From assembly GCA_945870155.1 (NCBI GenBank), contig CAMBSB010000008.1, positions 1 through 64,000 on the forward strand: DNA of 64,000 nucleotides, given 5' to 3'. Below the pieces are notes generated by a model. That model was given only the letters and a program-made list of their open reading frames with translations, had not been told where the DNA came from and did no database searches. The stretch comes from Paludibacter jiangxiensis. GTDB lineage: Bacteria; Bacteroidota; Bacteroidia; Bacteroidales; Paludibacteraceae. The number at the start of each line of letters is the position of its first letter. The first letter of the stretch is position 1. This document shows, in pieces, positions 1 through 7,787 of this stretch. A program made the position numbers and the translations under genes.

Positions 1-117
1 TTTAAATCCCAACAGGGTGCAAACGCTTACTGTCAAATTCATTCTATCGCGCAAACTGCCAAAAAGAACAATCAAAATCCTTTCTTGGCAATCCTTGCCG
101 TGGCAAATAACTATTGA
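1..117 (+). pseudogene. C-terminal end of an IS66-like transposase (partial at window edge)
   Basis: Frame 1 is open from the first base to a TGA at 115-117 and reads 38 residues containing FKS, then GANAYCQIHSI, QTAKKNN and NPFLAIL. This pattern (aromatic-x-S, G-A, S-x-x-x-T-A-K, N-P) resembles the extreme C-terminus of IS66-family DDE transposases, which is the inference here. Only the tail is inside the window, so it cannot be said whether the element is intact. No inverted repeat is seen between 118 and 179. An unrelated C-terminus with a chance match is possible. Confidence 0.45.
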
Positions 118-179
118 TACATTTGTATTGGTGCTGAGTAGTTACTTTAATACAGTCATTACAAGTTACATATTATTAA

Positions 180-1343
180 CTAATTTCTTCTTGACACAAC
201 AAATTGCTTCAGAAACAATAAGCTTCCCACCAGGCTCATAAAACTTGCTAAAAGAATTGCATAGAAAAACGAATCTGAGAAATCGAACAATATCCCTCCT
301 AAGGCAGGACCTGCAATGCCTGCAATAGCATAGCCCAATAATACATAAGGGTAAATCAAGCCAAGCTTTTGAACTCCGAATACTTGTGCAGTTTCTTTGG
401 CGAAAAGTACAAAATTACCACCAAAACCCAAGCCTATCAAAAAGGAAAGAATCAAATACATGGCGTCGGAAAGTTCAAAAATATTAAGCGAAAAAATCGC
501 TATTGATTGTATTAATAATGCAAGAAAAATACTAAAACTTGCTCCTATATAATCGCTTAGAAAGCCCCATGTAAGCCTGCCTAAAAAATTAGATGCCGCA
601 AATAATGACACTCCGAGTATCAAAATGTGGTTATTAATATTGCTTTGCTCGCCAATAATTTTCAAACTTCCTATAATAAGTAAACCAGCAAATGTGCCTA
701 AAAATATACCGGCAAATAGTTTTGCAAAAATCTTGTTAGCAATAACTTCCCTTATTTTGACATGAATTGTTGCAGTGTGCGAAATTGGGTTTTTGGGGAT
801 AATTAAATTGGAACATAAAATTACCGTTATGCCGTAGGCAATACCTATGAATTGTATTAACTCAAGCACATCCTTACCACTCAACAAGATTTTTTCGGAA
901 ATGGCAGACATAAATACTGCTCCCAAACCAAAGCCCGCAGCGGCAACCCCGGTAATTAAACCTTTTTTTTGAGGAAACCATTGAACCGGTATTGTTAGCG
1001 ATATCCAATATCCAAAACCTGTAGCAATACCGGCTATAATGCCCAATCCAAGATAAGTGAGCATGAAATTACCGTTGGCATTGCCAGCTAAAATATATCC
1101 ACTAAAAAAAAGAAAACCGGAAATATATCCTAAATACCTTGTATGTATTTTACGGGCGAGTTGACTAACAAAAATCATGGTAGTAGGAAAAATTGCTATT
1201 ATCGTACCAAAAATAATCTGCGATTGGGTAGCAGAAAAATTATAACCCGACATTAACTCCGAAGCGATCAGACTCCAAGCATACACACTACCCAAACAAA
1301 GCATTATAATAAATGCCGCAAATACTGTTAAATACTTTTTCAT
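180..1343 (-). CDS. MFS transporter, oxalate/formate antiporter-like (OFA) group
   Basis: A 387-residue, very hydrophobic protein with about 12 predicted membrane helices in two halves, typical of the major facilitator superfamily. The N-terminus with CLGSVYAWSL in the first helix, and the QWFPQKKGLITG segment after helix 4, resemble the OFA family of monocarboxylate/oxalate transporters. Substrate is not predictable; inner membrane location is expected. It starts 10 bases after the purE stop on the same strand and is probably the last gene of the purK-purE operon, although a link with purine synthesis is not obvious. The ATG at 1343 gives the normal family length. Confidence 0.85.
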   Translation of the reverse strand: MKKYLTVFAAFIIMLCLGSVYAWSLIASELMSGYNFSATQSQIIFGTIIAIFPTTMIFVSQLARKIHTRYLGYISGFLFFSGYILAGNANGNFMLTYLGLGIIAGIATGFGYWISLTIPVQWFPQKKGLITGVAAAGFGLGAVFMSAISEKILLSGKDVLELIQFIGIAYGITVILCSNLIIPKNPISHTATIHVKIREVIANKIFAKLFAGIFLGTFAGLLIIGSLKIIGEQSNINNHILILGVSLFAASNFLGRLTWGFLSDYIGASFSIFLALLIQSIAIFSLNIFELSDAMYLILSFLIGLGFGGNFVLFAKETAQVFGVQKLGLIYPYVLLGYAIAGIAGPALGGILFDFSDSFFYAILLASFMSLVGSLLFLKQFVVSRRN

Positions 1344-1353
1344 TTATACACTG

Positions 1354-1851
1354 TTATACTATTGTTTTCACATTGTTGGATTTTGCAAGTACCTGTTCCT
1401 TCATTTCTTGCTTATATTGAATTATTTTAGTTCGCACAGCACTTAGTTTTAAAGATACAATCTGAGCAGCAAGAATGCCGGCATTTTTTGCTCCGTTCAG
1501 TGCCACTGTTGCCACAGGTACACCGCCTGGCATTTGTAATATTGAAAGTACGGAATCCCAACCGTCAATTGAATTGCTCGACTTAATTGGAACGCCTATT
1601 ATAGGTAGTGGCGAAATAGCAGCAACCATACCGGGTAAATGCGCAGCACCACCAGCACCAGCTATTATTACCTCAATGCCTCTTGTATGTGCCATTGATG
1701 CAAATTCAAAAAGTTTCTCTGGTGTGCGATGTGCCGATACTATATCTATTTCATATCCAATATCAAAGTAATTGAGTATTTCTGTGGCTTGTATCATAAT
1801 TGACATATCAGAATCAGAGCCCATAATTATGCTAACTAACTTTTGTTCCAT
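1354..1851 (-). CDS. purE: 5-(carboxyamino)imidazole ribonucleotide mutase PurE
   Basis: A 165-residue class I PurE, the usual length. It converts N5-CAIR to CAIR in de novo purine synthesis, after PurK has made N5-CAIR. Visible hallmarks are GSDSDMS at residues 11-17, SAHRTPE at 39-45 with the catalytic histidine, and GAGGAAHLPGM at 65-75, followed by PIIGVPI and the MPGGVPVATV loop. The ATG lies inside the last codons of purK (16-base overlap), so the two are translationally coupled. A cytoplasmic octamer is expected from the family. Confidence 0.97.
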   Translation of the reverse strand: MEQKLVSIIMGSDSDMSIMIQATEILNYFDIGYEIDIVSAHRTPEKLFEFASMAHTRGIEVIIAGAGGAAHLPGMVAAISPLPIIGVPIKSSNSIDGWDSVLSILQMPGGVPVATVALNGAKNAGILAAQIVSLKLSAVRTKIIQYKQEMKEQVLAKSNNVKTIV

Positions 1852-3002
1852 GATTTTACCTTAATTAATTGTTTAACTTTATCTGCTTTATCTATGGCAA
1901 TGTCTAACGATGAAGAAACCACCGTAACATGACCCATTTTACGATTTGGTTTTGTAATTTTTTTTCCATACAAATGCACTTTTACACCTTCAATAGCCAT
2001 GCTTTCTGTTAAGCCTTCGTACAAAACCGGCCCATCGCAATCCATTTCGCCCAACAGATTAATCATTACTGCTGGCAACTTAAGTTGTGTGCTACCTAGT
2101 GGTAAATTGAGTATTGCTCTTAAATGCTGTTCAAACTGAGATGTAATAACACTTTCAATGGTATGATGACCGCTGTTATGAGGACGTGGAGCCACTTCAT
2201 TTACCAAAATTTCGCCATTCTCATCTATAAAAAACTCAACAGCAAGCAAACCAACCATTTCTAATTTTTCAATGATTTGAATGGCTATTTTGGTTGCTGT
2301 TTCAGATTGTTGGCTACTAATTTTAGAGGGACAAATCAATTTTTCGACAATATTTGCATCCCTGTTAAAAACCATTTCAACTACTGGAAAACAACGTATT
2401 TCTCCTTTTTTGTTTCTGGCAGTAATTACTGCTATTTCTTTCGAAATTGCGACTTTAGATTCAACAATTGAGGCACCATCCAAAATACTTAAATAGTCAT
2501 TTACGCTGTTAATTACCGCAACACCTTTCCCATCATATCCTCCTTTACGGAGTTTTTGAACAAATGGAAACGATAATTTATTTAAATTAATGGCATTGAG
2601 AATCTCCTCTTTTGTATCGAAAACTTGGTAAGAAGAACTTGGAATATTGTTTCTTGTATAAAAGTCTTTTTGTAGCCCTTTATCTTGGATTAGTTTCAAA
2701 ATTTTGGGATCGGGTACAACTTTTACTCCTTCTGTTTGCAGTGTTAGCAGAGCATCAATATTAATGTTTTCTAGTTCATAAGTTACTATATCAACCATTT
2801 TGCCAAAATCGTAAACTGACTTAAAATCAAGATGGTTTCCTCTAACTACAACATTTGCAATACTTCCAGCGGGGCAATTGGGGTCTTCATCAAGTATGTA
2901 ACAACTAATATCCCATTTGTTGGCTTCTTGTATCAACATCTTACCAAGCTGTCCTCCTGCAATTATTCCTAATTTTAAATTTGATGTTACAATTTTCTCC
3001 AT
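1836..3002 (-). CDS. purK: 5-(carboxyamino)imidazole ribonucleotide synthase PurK
   Basis: A 388-residue ATP-grasp enzyme that makes N5-CAIR from AIR, bicarbonate and ATP. The N-terminal fold starts with GIIAGGQLGKM; the ATP-grasp region contains RKGGYDGKGVAV, VEFFIDENGEILVNEVAPRP and HNSGH, all standard PurK motifs. It is the first gene of a purK-purE-MFS operon on the minus strand and overlaps purE by 16 bases. The ATG at 3002 is preceded by a leader of about 200 bases containing a folded element (see 3086-3158) and a candidate promoter at 3224-3231, so control in the leader is plausible but unproven. Confidence 0.97.
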   Translation of the reverse strand: MEKIVTSNLKLGIIAGGQLGKMLIQEANKWDISCYILDEDPNCPAGSIANVVVRGNHLDFKSVYDFGKMVDIVTYELENINIDALLTLQTEGVKVVPDPKILKLIQDKGLQKDFYTRNNIPSSSYQVFDTKEEILNAINLNKLSFPFVQKLRKGGYDGKGVAVINSVNDYLSILDGASIVESKVAISKEIAVITARNKKGEIRCFPVVEMVFNRDANIVEKLICPSKISSQQSETATKIAIQIIEKLEMVGLLAVEFFIDENGEILVNEVAPRPHNSGHHTIESVITSQFEQHLRAILNLPLGSTQLKLPAVMINLLGEMDCDGPVLYEGLTESMAIEGVKVHLYGKKITKPNRKMGHVTVVSSSLDIAIDKADKVKQLIKVKSWNKS

Positions 3003-3085
3003 TTTTTGTGTATCTTTGCATGCGCAGTGCTCAGTAATATTACTGATACTACTTCAACTGTAAACAGATCTTATTAAAATAAAGA

Positions 3086-3158
3086 AAACTGCCGATATAA
3101 AAATACAAGTCGGCAAACTTGGATAAAATTTTATCAGTATTTTTAACAACGGCAGTTT
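3086..3158 (-). promoter_or_regulatory. Structured 5' leader element of the purK operon
   Basis: An outer 9-base stem (3086-3094 with 3150-3158, AAACTGCCG/CGGCAGTTT) and an inner 8-base stem (3099-3106 with 3137-3144) enclose two short hairpins (about 3107-3120, and the palindrome GATAAAATTTTATC at 3122-3135). This makes a compact multibranch fold. TGCCGA at 3090-3095 can pair instead with TCGGCA at 3110-3115, a mutually exclusive fold. On the minus strand a loosely T-rich run follows. It could be a terminator/attenuator or an RNA sensor; the sequence matches no riboswitch I can name. The fold is nearly symmetric, so the working strand is uncertain. Confidence 0.45.
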
Positions 3159-3223
3159 GTTTTATTTCGAAAAAATCATAACAATATTCTTACATATTGC
3201 ATTTCATAATCATAATTGAAATG

Positions 3224-3231
3224 CAAAGATA
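3224..3231 (-). promoter_or_regulatory. Candidate -7 element for the purK operon
   Basis: The minus strand reads TATCTTTG here, matching the Bacteroidota -7 consensus TAnnTTTG. No convincing TTTG lies 19-21 bases upstream. It would give a purK leader of roughly 215 bases that includes the folded element at 3086-3158. Confidence 0.35.
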
Positions 3232-3753
3232 GTAAATCTACACTTAATAAATTAAGGCTGACTTTACTTATTGTCAATTCTTTAGTAAAATTATATTTAA
3301 ATGTAGTAAATTTAATTTTTTTTAGTGAAAACTTATTTTAATACAGTACCCACCTAAAACAGTCTTAAAGCACTATTTATAAGTTTCAACTTGTTTCAAT
3401 AAATTCGAATTAGAATGAATTGAGCAATATTAGCCTTGCTAGGTGTAGCGTTATTGACAAAGTTGTTTGGCATAGGCCGGAGCATGGACATAACAAAGGA
3501 TGGAAGGATTTTTATATACTAAAAAAGGAATAGGGAGATAGTTATAACAAAACATGCTGGAAAGAATATGCATAATTTACCAAGTAAAGGAGTGAAATGC
3601 TGATGAATAGAAGTATTCTCATGGGTTAAATGTATTTTTATATAAACGCAAATTATAAAGATAAATACGAAAACTAAGTCCCATTTTTCAGCATTTTCGC
3701 TGCTCACGCAGTGAAGCACTCTTTTTTATAGCAATACAAATTGATTATTATAT
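3232..3753. other. Intergenic region with no recognised gene
   Basis: Very AT-rich DNA between purK and the metzincin gene. It holds one short minus-strand open frame (3519-3719) that I do not believe is a gene, and no repeat or RNA that I recognise. Confidence 0.5.
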
Positions 3754-4395
3754 TTACTTCATTCCGGCAATAAAATCGCCGAATGTACTGCCAATTTCGA
3801 TATGTTTTCTGGTTTGGTTTATTGTAGTTTGCATATTAGTAGCCAACATAGATGCCGATTCCGAAAGTTGGAAAATAGCCAGGTCACCGGAACTAAACTG
3901 ACAGCATTTCTCTGAAATTTTATGTTTTAAGCCCAACGAATGTCCCATTTCGTGTGCCAGTACATATTTATTGTTTTTATATGCATTGGATACGCCAATT
4001 GTTTTTCCATCATTTACACTAATCGCTCTGTTTATTACCACTTCGCCTTTATCGTTTAGCGAGCTTTTTTGTTTAAAAAAAATGTGATTGTTAGGGATAA
4101 CAGTAATTACATTTACAGCTGTGTCGCTCAGCGGGTTATTGTTTATAACTAATTTAAAATGAATGGAATACTCCTTTTCTTGTCCGTTCACAGAAATCAA
4201 ACACTTGGTTTTTCCACTTTTTTTGTTCCACAAATCGGCTGCTTTGAGCATAGATTTGTCAATAGGGGCAGGCGAAATAAAATTTGCCAGAATAGTTACC
4301 GTTTTGTTGTTGTGATTTACAACTACATCATGATTTGCAAAAACTTGCAATGCTACTGTGCTACACAGAACAATTGCCATTAAAATTTTTTTCAT
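3754..4395 (-). CDS. Secreted matrixin-like zinc metalloprotease (metzincin)
   Basis: A 213-residue protein starting at the ATG at 4395, where a clean signal peptide begins (MKKILMAIVLCSTVALQVFA). The open frame extends upstream to 4449, but the extra 18 residues are polar and precede the signal peptide. The zinc signature HEMGHSLGLKH (three His at residues 148, 152 and 158, catalytic Glu at 149) is the full HExxHxxGxxH motif of metzincins. A later SASML segment may supply the Met-turn. Two adjacent cysteines follow the motif. It should act outside the inner membrane on unknown substrates. It stands alone between two long non-coding stretches. Confidence 0.82.
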   Translation of the reverse strand: MKKILMAIVLCSTVALQVFANHDVVVNHNNKTVTILANFISPAPIDKSMLKAADLWNKKSGKTKCLISVNGQEKEYSIHFKLVINNNPLSDTAVNVITVIPNNHIFFKQKSSLNDKGEVVINRAISVNDGKTIGVSNAYKNNKYVLAHEMGHSLGLKHKISEKCCQFSSGDLAIFQLSESASMLATNMQTTINQTRKHIEIGSTFGDFIAGMK

Positions 4396-5170
4396 AACAT
4401 TTAATTTTTTAGAAGTGATTTGTGTTTTAATTATATGACGATTAATCAAGCATAATATTACATCGAATATCGATATTTATTTATTTAGACGCAATAAATA
4501 TACTGTTTGGATTTAAATAAATAAATTTTCATTGATTTTTTTAAAAGGACATAATAAAACATATAGCTAAGATTCAAATCTTAAGCTATATATTTAAAAT
4601 AACACCAATAAATTTAGAATTCGGAGCGTGTGAAAAAAGATTTTAATTGAATTTAACTGCATATCCTTTTAAGCAAATATTAAGAAATGACGGATTTGAT
4701 TAAGTGAAGATAGAGTGAGGTTTATTAACAAAAAAATGAAAGGCAAATATTCCAATAAACACCAAATTTAAAGTGCGTAGGGCGTTTGATAAAACTTCAA
4801 ACACAAATGAGTAAAAAAAATACTCATTTGTGTTTGTTTATTGTTTGATATTCAAAAACAATTATTAACTTTGAGTGCTTAATTAAGTGAAAATGTACGA
4901 TGTTACACTTAAATATAAATGCGGTATATATATTTATGGACTAGCCTTATTCTCTAATGTAGCGGATATACTTTGTAAACTGAGGATATATATTTGTTAC
5001 AAAACATGGAAAAAAAAAACAGAAGACAATGCATTTCACAGTAAAGACCAAAACTCTTGATAAAGACAATTTTCGACAGGAAAAAAAACAGAAACATTGT
5101 TATAAAAATGACTCGTTAAAATATTTTGAATAACATTGAGAACTTATTGGACCAGAAATCCCAATCAGCA
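4396..5170. other. Intergenic region with a promoter-like site
   Basis: About 775 AT-rich bases between divergent genes. TATATTTG at 4989-4996 could be the -7 box for the downstream phosphatase gene; the nearest TTTG (4972-4975) is only 13 bases upstream, too close for the usual spacing. Apart from the hairpin at 4798-4836 nothing else is recognised. Confidence 0.4.
4798..4836. terminator. Perfect 16-base stem hairpin, terminator-like
   Basis: Arms at 4798-4813 and 4821-4836 (CAAACACAAATGAGTA and its exact complement) with a 7-A loop, followed by TTTATTGTTT. It looks like an intrinsic terminator, yet it lies between two divergent genes where none is needed, suggesting an unseen transcript or a lost gene. 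Confidence 0.5.
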
Positions 5171-5953
5171 ATGTTTCAATTAACAAAGCATCTATCTGAA
5201 AACGAAACGAATATGACTTACATACAATCAAACATCGGTGGTCGAATCGAAAGCCAAGACTTTTATGGTTCTACTCAAACAAAGTTTGGCGAACTTCTAG
5301 TTATCTGCGATGGTATGGGAGGACATAATGGTGGAAAATATGCAGCTGAAAAAGCTGTAGAAATAATTATTGAAGAAGTAGCCAAAAGCAACGAAACAAA
5401 TCCAGAAAAAGCACTTCAAGTAAGTATTTTAAAGGCGAATAGTGCAATTTGGCAAGAGAGTAATATAAATGCAAGTCTCAAAGGAATGGGAACAACTGTG
5501 GTGGCTTTGCTCATCACTCCCGAAAAAGCGATTTGCTGTCATGTTGGGGATAGTCGAATGTATCAATTGAGAAATAGCAAAATAATTCACCGAACCTCTG
5601 ACCACTCGCAAGTTTTTGATTTAGTTCGGCTCGGTAGAATTACAGAAGAACAAGCACGATTATTAGAAAAATCGAATGTAATTACTCGTTCATTGGGTAC
5701 AAAACTAACATTGAATGTTGAAATTACGAATAATCTTAACCACAAAACGGGTGACCGTTTTCTTCTCTGTACAGATGGAGTTTGGGGTATGATTCCCGAA
5801 AATCAACTGATAGAGATGATATTTGAAGAAGGGGATATAGCATCTGTAGTTGCTAACTTGATTAAGAAAATTAATACAATTGGAATTACAAATGGCGGGA
5901 ATCATGATAACTTGACAGTTGCCTTGGTGGAAATGGAAACGAACTCAAAATAA
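5171..5953 (+). CDS. PP2C-family serine/threonine protein phosphatase
   Basis: A PPM/PP2C phosphatase that removes phosphate from Ser/Thr using two metal ions. Motifs in order: RIESQDF (usual RxxNQD, here with Ser for Asn), the metal-binding DGMGGH at about residues 47-52, GMGTT, GDSRMYQL, TRSLG, CTDGVW and NHDNLT. The catalytic aspartates are all present. The frame opens at a TTG at 5126; ATG at 5171 or 5213 are likelier starts, the latter just before the domain. Downstream lies an AbiE toxin-antitoxin pair with its own operator, so co-transcription is not assured. No kinase or von Willebrand A partner is adjacent. Confidence 0.87.
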   Translation: MFQLTKHLSENETNMTYIQSNIGGRIESQDFYGSTQTKFGELLVICDGMGGHNGGKYAAEKAVEIIIEEVAKSNETNPEKALQVSILKANSAIWQESNINASLKGMGTTVVALLITPEKAICCHVGDSRMYQLRNSKIIHRTSDHSQVFDLVRLGRITEEQARLLEKSNVITRSLGTKLTLNVEITNNLNHKTGDRFLLCTDGVWGMIPENQLIEMIFEEGDIASVVANLIKKINTIGITNGGNHDNLTVALVEMETNSK

Positions 5954-5990
5954 AAAGCTGTGTCAACTTATTTTTGCTTTTTATAAATTA

Positions 5991-6040
5991 TTTGCACAAA
6001 AACACGGTAATAATAATTATTCTCCGTATTTTTGTGCAAA
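5991..6040 (+). promoter_or_regulatory. Operator palindrome and promoter of the AbiE operon
   Basis: Inverted arms at 5991-6007 and 6024-6040 (TTTGCACAAAAACACGG versus CCGTATTTTTGTGCAAA; 16 of 17 complementary) flank a 16-base spacer. The right arm contains TATTTTTG (6027-6034), a -7 box, and ends 10 bases before the antitoxin ATG. AbiEi antitoxins are known to repress their own promoter through paired inverted repeats; this placement fits that model. Confidence 0.65.
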
Positions 6041-6050
6041 ATTAAAAGCA

Positions 6051-6635
6051 ATGGAAACAATAGATGAAATATTTGCGAATAACAACGGGTATTTGACATC
6101 GAAACTAATCCGTGGAAATAGAACGCTTTACTATCAGTTGAAGACTTTGTTGGAAACCGAAAAAGTGGTTCAGATAAAACGTGGGTTGTATCGTCATGTT
6201 GATTTTGCCGAAGAAGCCAGTTGGGGCGAAGTATGCAGAATAGCACCTCAAGCGGTAATTTGTCTTTTTTCTGCATGGAGGTTTTATGAACTATCTACTC
6301 AAACACCAACAGAAATTCATATTGCCATACCAGCAAAAAACAAAGTGCTTTTGCCTGATTATCCACCGATTAAATTGTATTATTGGGAGAAAAGGTTTTA
6401 TGAAACAGGAGTTATGAAAACGACCTACAATGGAGAAGAAATTGCAATTTACGACATTGAAAAATCGGTGTGCGATGCCATTCGTTACCGGAGCAAGGTG
6501 GGAATAGACATAACTTCCGAAGTATTGAAAAATTACCTGAAAAGAAAAGACCGCAATTTGGACAAACTAATGAAATATGCAGAAAATATACGCATTGCGA
6601 CAGTGTTGAACCAATATGTAAACGTAATGCTATGA
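6051..6635 (+). CDS. AbiEi-type antitoxin / transcriptional repressor
   Basis: A 194-residue protein starting at the ATG at 6051; the upstream in-frame extension to 5919 crosses the operator and is not credible. The first 50 residues form a winged helix-turn-helix (METIDEIFANNNGYLTSK, then RRGLYRH-like VQIKRGLYRH), as in type IV AbiE antitoxins, followed by the AbiEi C-terminal domain (ICLFSAWRFYEL, AIPAKNKV, IYDIEKSVCDAIRYRSKVG). It probably represses its own operon and counteracts the nucleotidyltransferase encoded next. Its stop overlaps the toxin start in ATGA, a four-base overlap, so the pair is translationally coupled. Confidence 0.9.
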   Translation: METIDEIFANNNGYLTSKLIRGNRTLYYQLKTLLETEKVVQIKRGLYRHVDFAEEASWGEVCRIAPQAVICLFSAWRFYELSTQTPTEIHIAIPAKNKVLLPDYPPIKLYYWEKRFYETGVMKTTYNGEEIAIYDIEKSVCDAIRYRSKVGIDITSEVLKNYLKRKDRNLDKLMKYAENIRIATVLNQYVNVML

Positions 6636-7489
6636 GCAACAAAGCAGTTTCAATAAGAGCAAGATTACTCAACTTGGCAAAAAAAGAAGGAATTGATTTT
6701 CAATTAATCATTATCCGTTTTTTGCACGAACGATTATTATACAGGCTTTCGGTTTCTGATTATTCTCAGCAATTGATCTTGAAAGGTGGAGCATTTATTT
6801 ACGCCATGCAAGGACTAAAAAGCCGACCAACAATAGATGTTGACTTATTGGGAACACAAATATCGAATGATATTGAAATACTTTGTGAGGTGTTTAGAAA
6901 AATTTGTACGGATCAGTCAGAAGATGAAGTAACATTTAATCCGGAAAGCATTGTTGGAGAATTGATAACCCAACAAGACAAGTATAACGGCGTTCGCCTT
7001 TACATCGATGCTACTTTTCATACCGTTCGACAACGAATACAAATTGATGTAGGTTTTGGCGATATTGTGATTCCGGTTGTTCAGGAATTGGAATATCCAA
7101 TACTGTTGGACGAAATGCAAGTTCCTGTTATACAGGCTTATTCAACAGAAACAGTAATCGCCGAAAAGTTTCAAGCAATGATTGAATTATCGGTAGCAAA
7201 TAGTCGAATGAAAGATTTCTATGATGTTTACAAGCTATTAACTGACAACGAATTTGATAACGATACATTGGAAGAAGCAATTATAGCAACCTTTGAAAAC
7301 AGGGAAACTTCATATACAGAGAATCATGCACTTTTTTCAGCAGACTTTGCGACAAATACTCTGAGGAAAAGAAGTTGGACAGCATTTCTAAACAAAATCA
7401 ACAGAGACAAGGAACTTGAATTTGAAGAAGTAATGCGATTAATAAGTGAGAAATTGTTGCCTTACTGGGCGAAAATGAAAGAAATATGA
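6632..7489 (+). CDS. AbiEii-type nucleotidyltransferase toxin
   Basis: A 285-residue protein starting at the ATG at 6632, inside the antitoxin stop. It has the AbiEii/DNA polymerase beta-like fold: LILKGGAF at 48-55 provides the glycine motif, and RPTIDVDLL at 65-73 carries the D-x-D metal ligands (D69, D71). A second conserved block, STETVIAEKFQAMIEL, is followed by RMKDFYDVYKLL. Family members transfer nucleotides to a target, reported as tRNA for a homologue, and cause growth arrest or abortive infection. Both motifs are intact, so the toxin looks active. Phage defence here is an inference from the family. Confidence 0.9.
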   Translation: MSNKAVSIRARLLNLAKKEGIDFQLIIIRFLHERLLYRLSVSDYSQQLILKGGAFIYAMQGLKSRPTIDVDLLGTQISNDIEILCEVFRKICTDQSEDEVTFNPESIVGELITQQDKYNGVRLYIDATFHTVRQRIQIDVGFGDIVIPVVQELEYPILLDEMQVPVIQAYSTETVIAEKFQAMIELSVANSRMKDFYDVYKLLTDNEFDNDTLEEAIIATFENRETSYTENHALFSADFATNTLRKRSWTAFLNKINRDKELEFEEVMRLISEKLLPYWAKMKEI

Positions 7490-7787
7490 CAAACAAAAAC
7501 CAATTCTACACAACCAATGCACGATTTGATAATTCACGCCTATGGGACAATAGCCTAATTTGTAGTATTTTGGAGGTTCATCTCCCGCATTCACTTCATC
7601 GTAGTGCGACAGAGAAGAAGCCCGCAAACTAGCTTCGCGCTTAGCCTCAGTTTTGATGCTCTAGAGTAGAAAAACAACTTCGATCATAAATTTTAAAAAA
7701 AGTAACGTCAACAATTTTTCATTGAATTTAAATTTAAATATTACAAATTGAATTTTTACATTTTAAACCATACAAAATCAATATCTT
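7490..7787. other. Intergenic region downstream of the AbiE operon
   Basis: The middle (about 7545-7670) is more GC-rich than its surroundings and resembles debris of a repeat or a lost gene, but matches no other stretch in the window that I noticed. No terminator with a clear stem was found. Confidence 0.35.

Noticed and set aside
17-241. 74-codon plus-strand frame at the window start
   Set aside because: Frame 1 gives a better transposase match over the same bases; this one runs into the MFS gene end.
3011-3018. Plus-strand TATCTTTG promoter for a small RNA
   Set aside because: It overlaps the purK start, has no -33 element at the right spacing and no gene downstream; kept only as a possibility because the folded element could terminate such a transcript.
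3519-3719. 66-codon hydrophobic minus-strand frame
   Set aside because: No family, no promoter, AT-driven composition; more likely chance.
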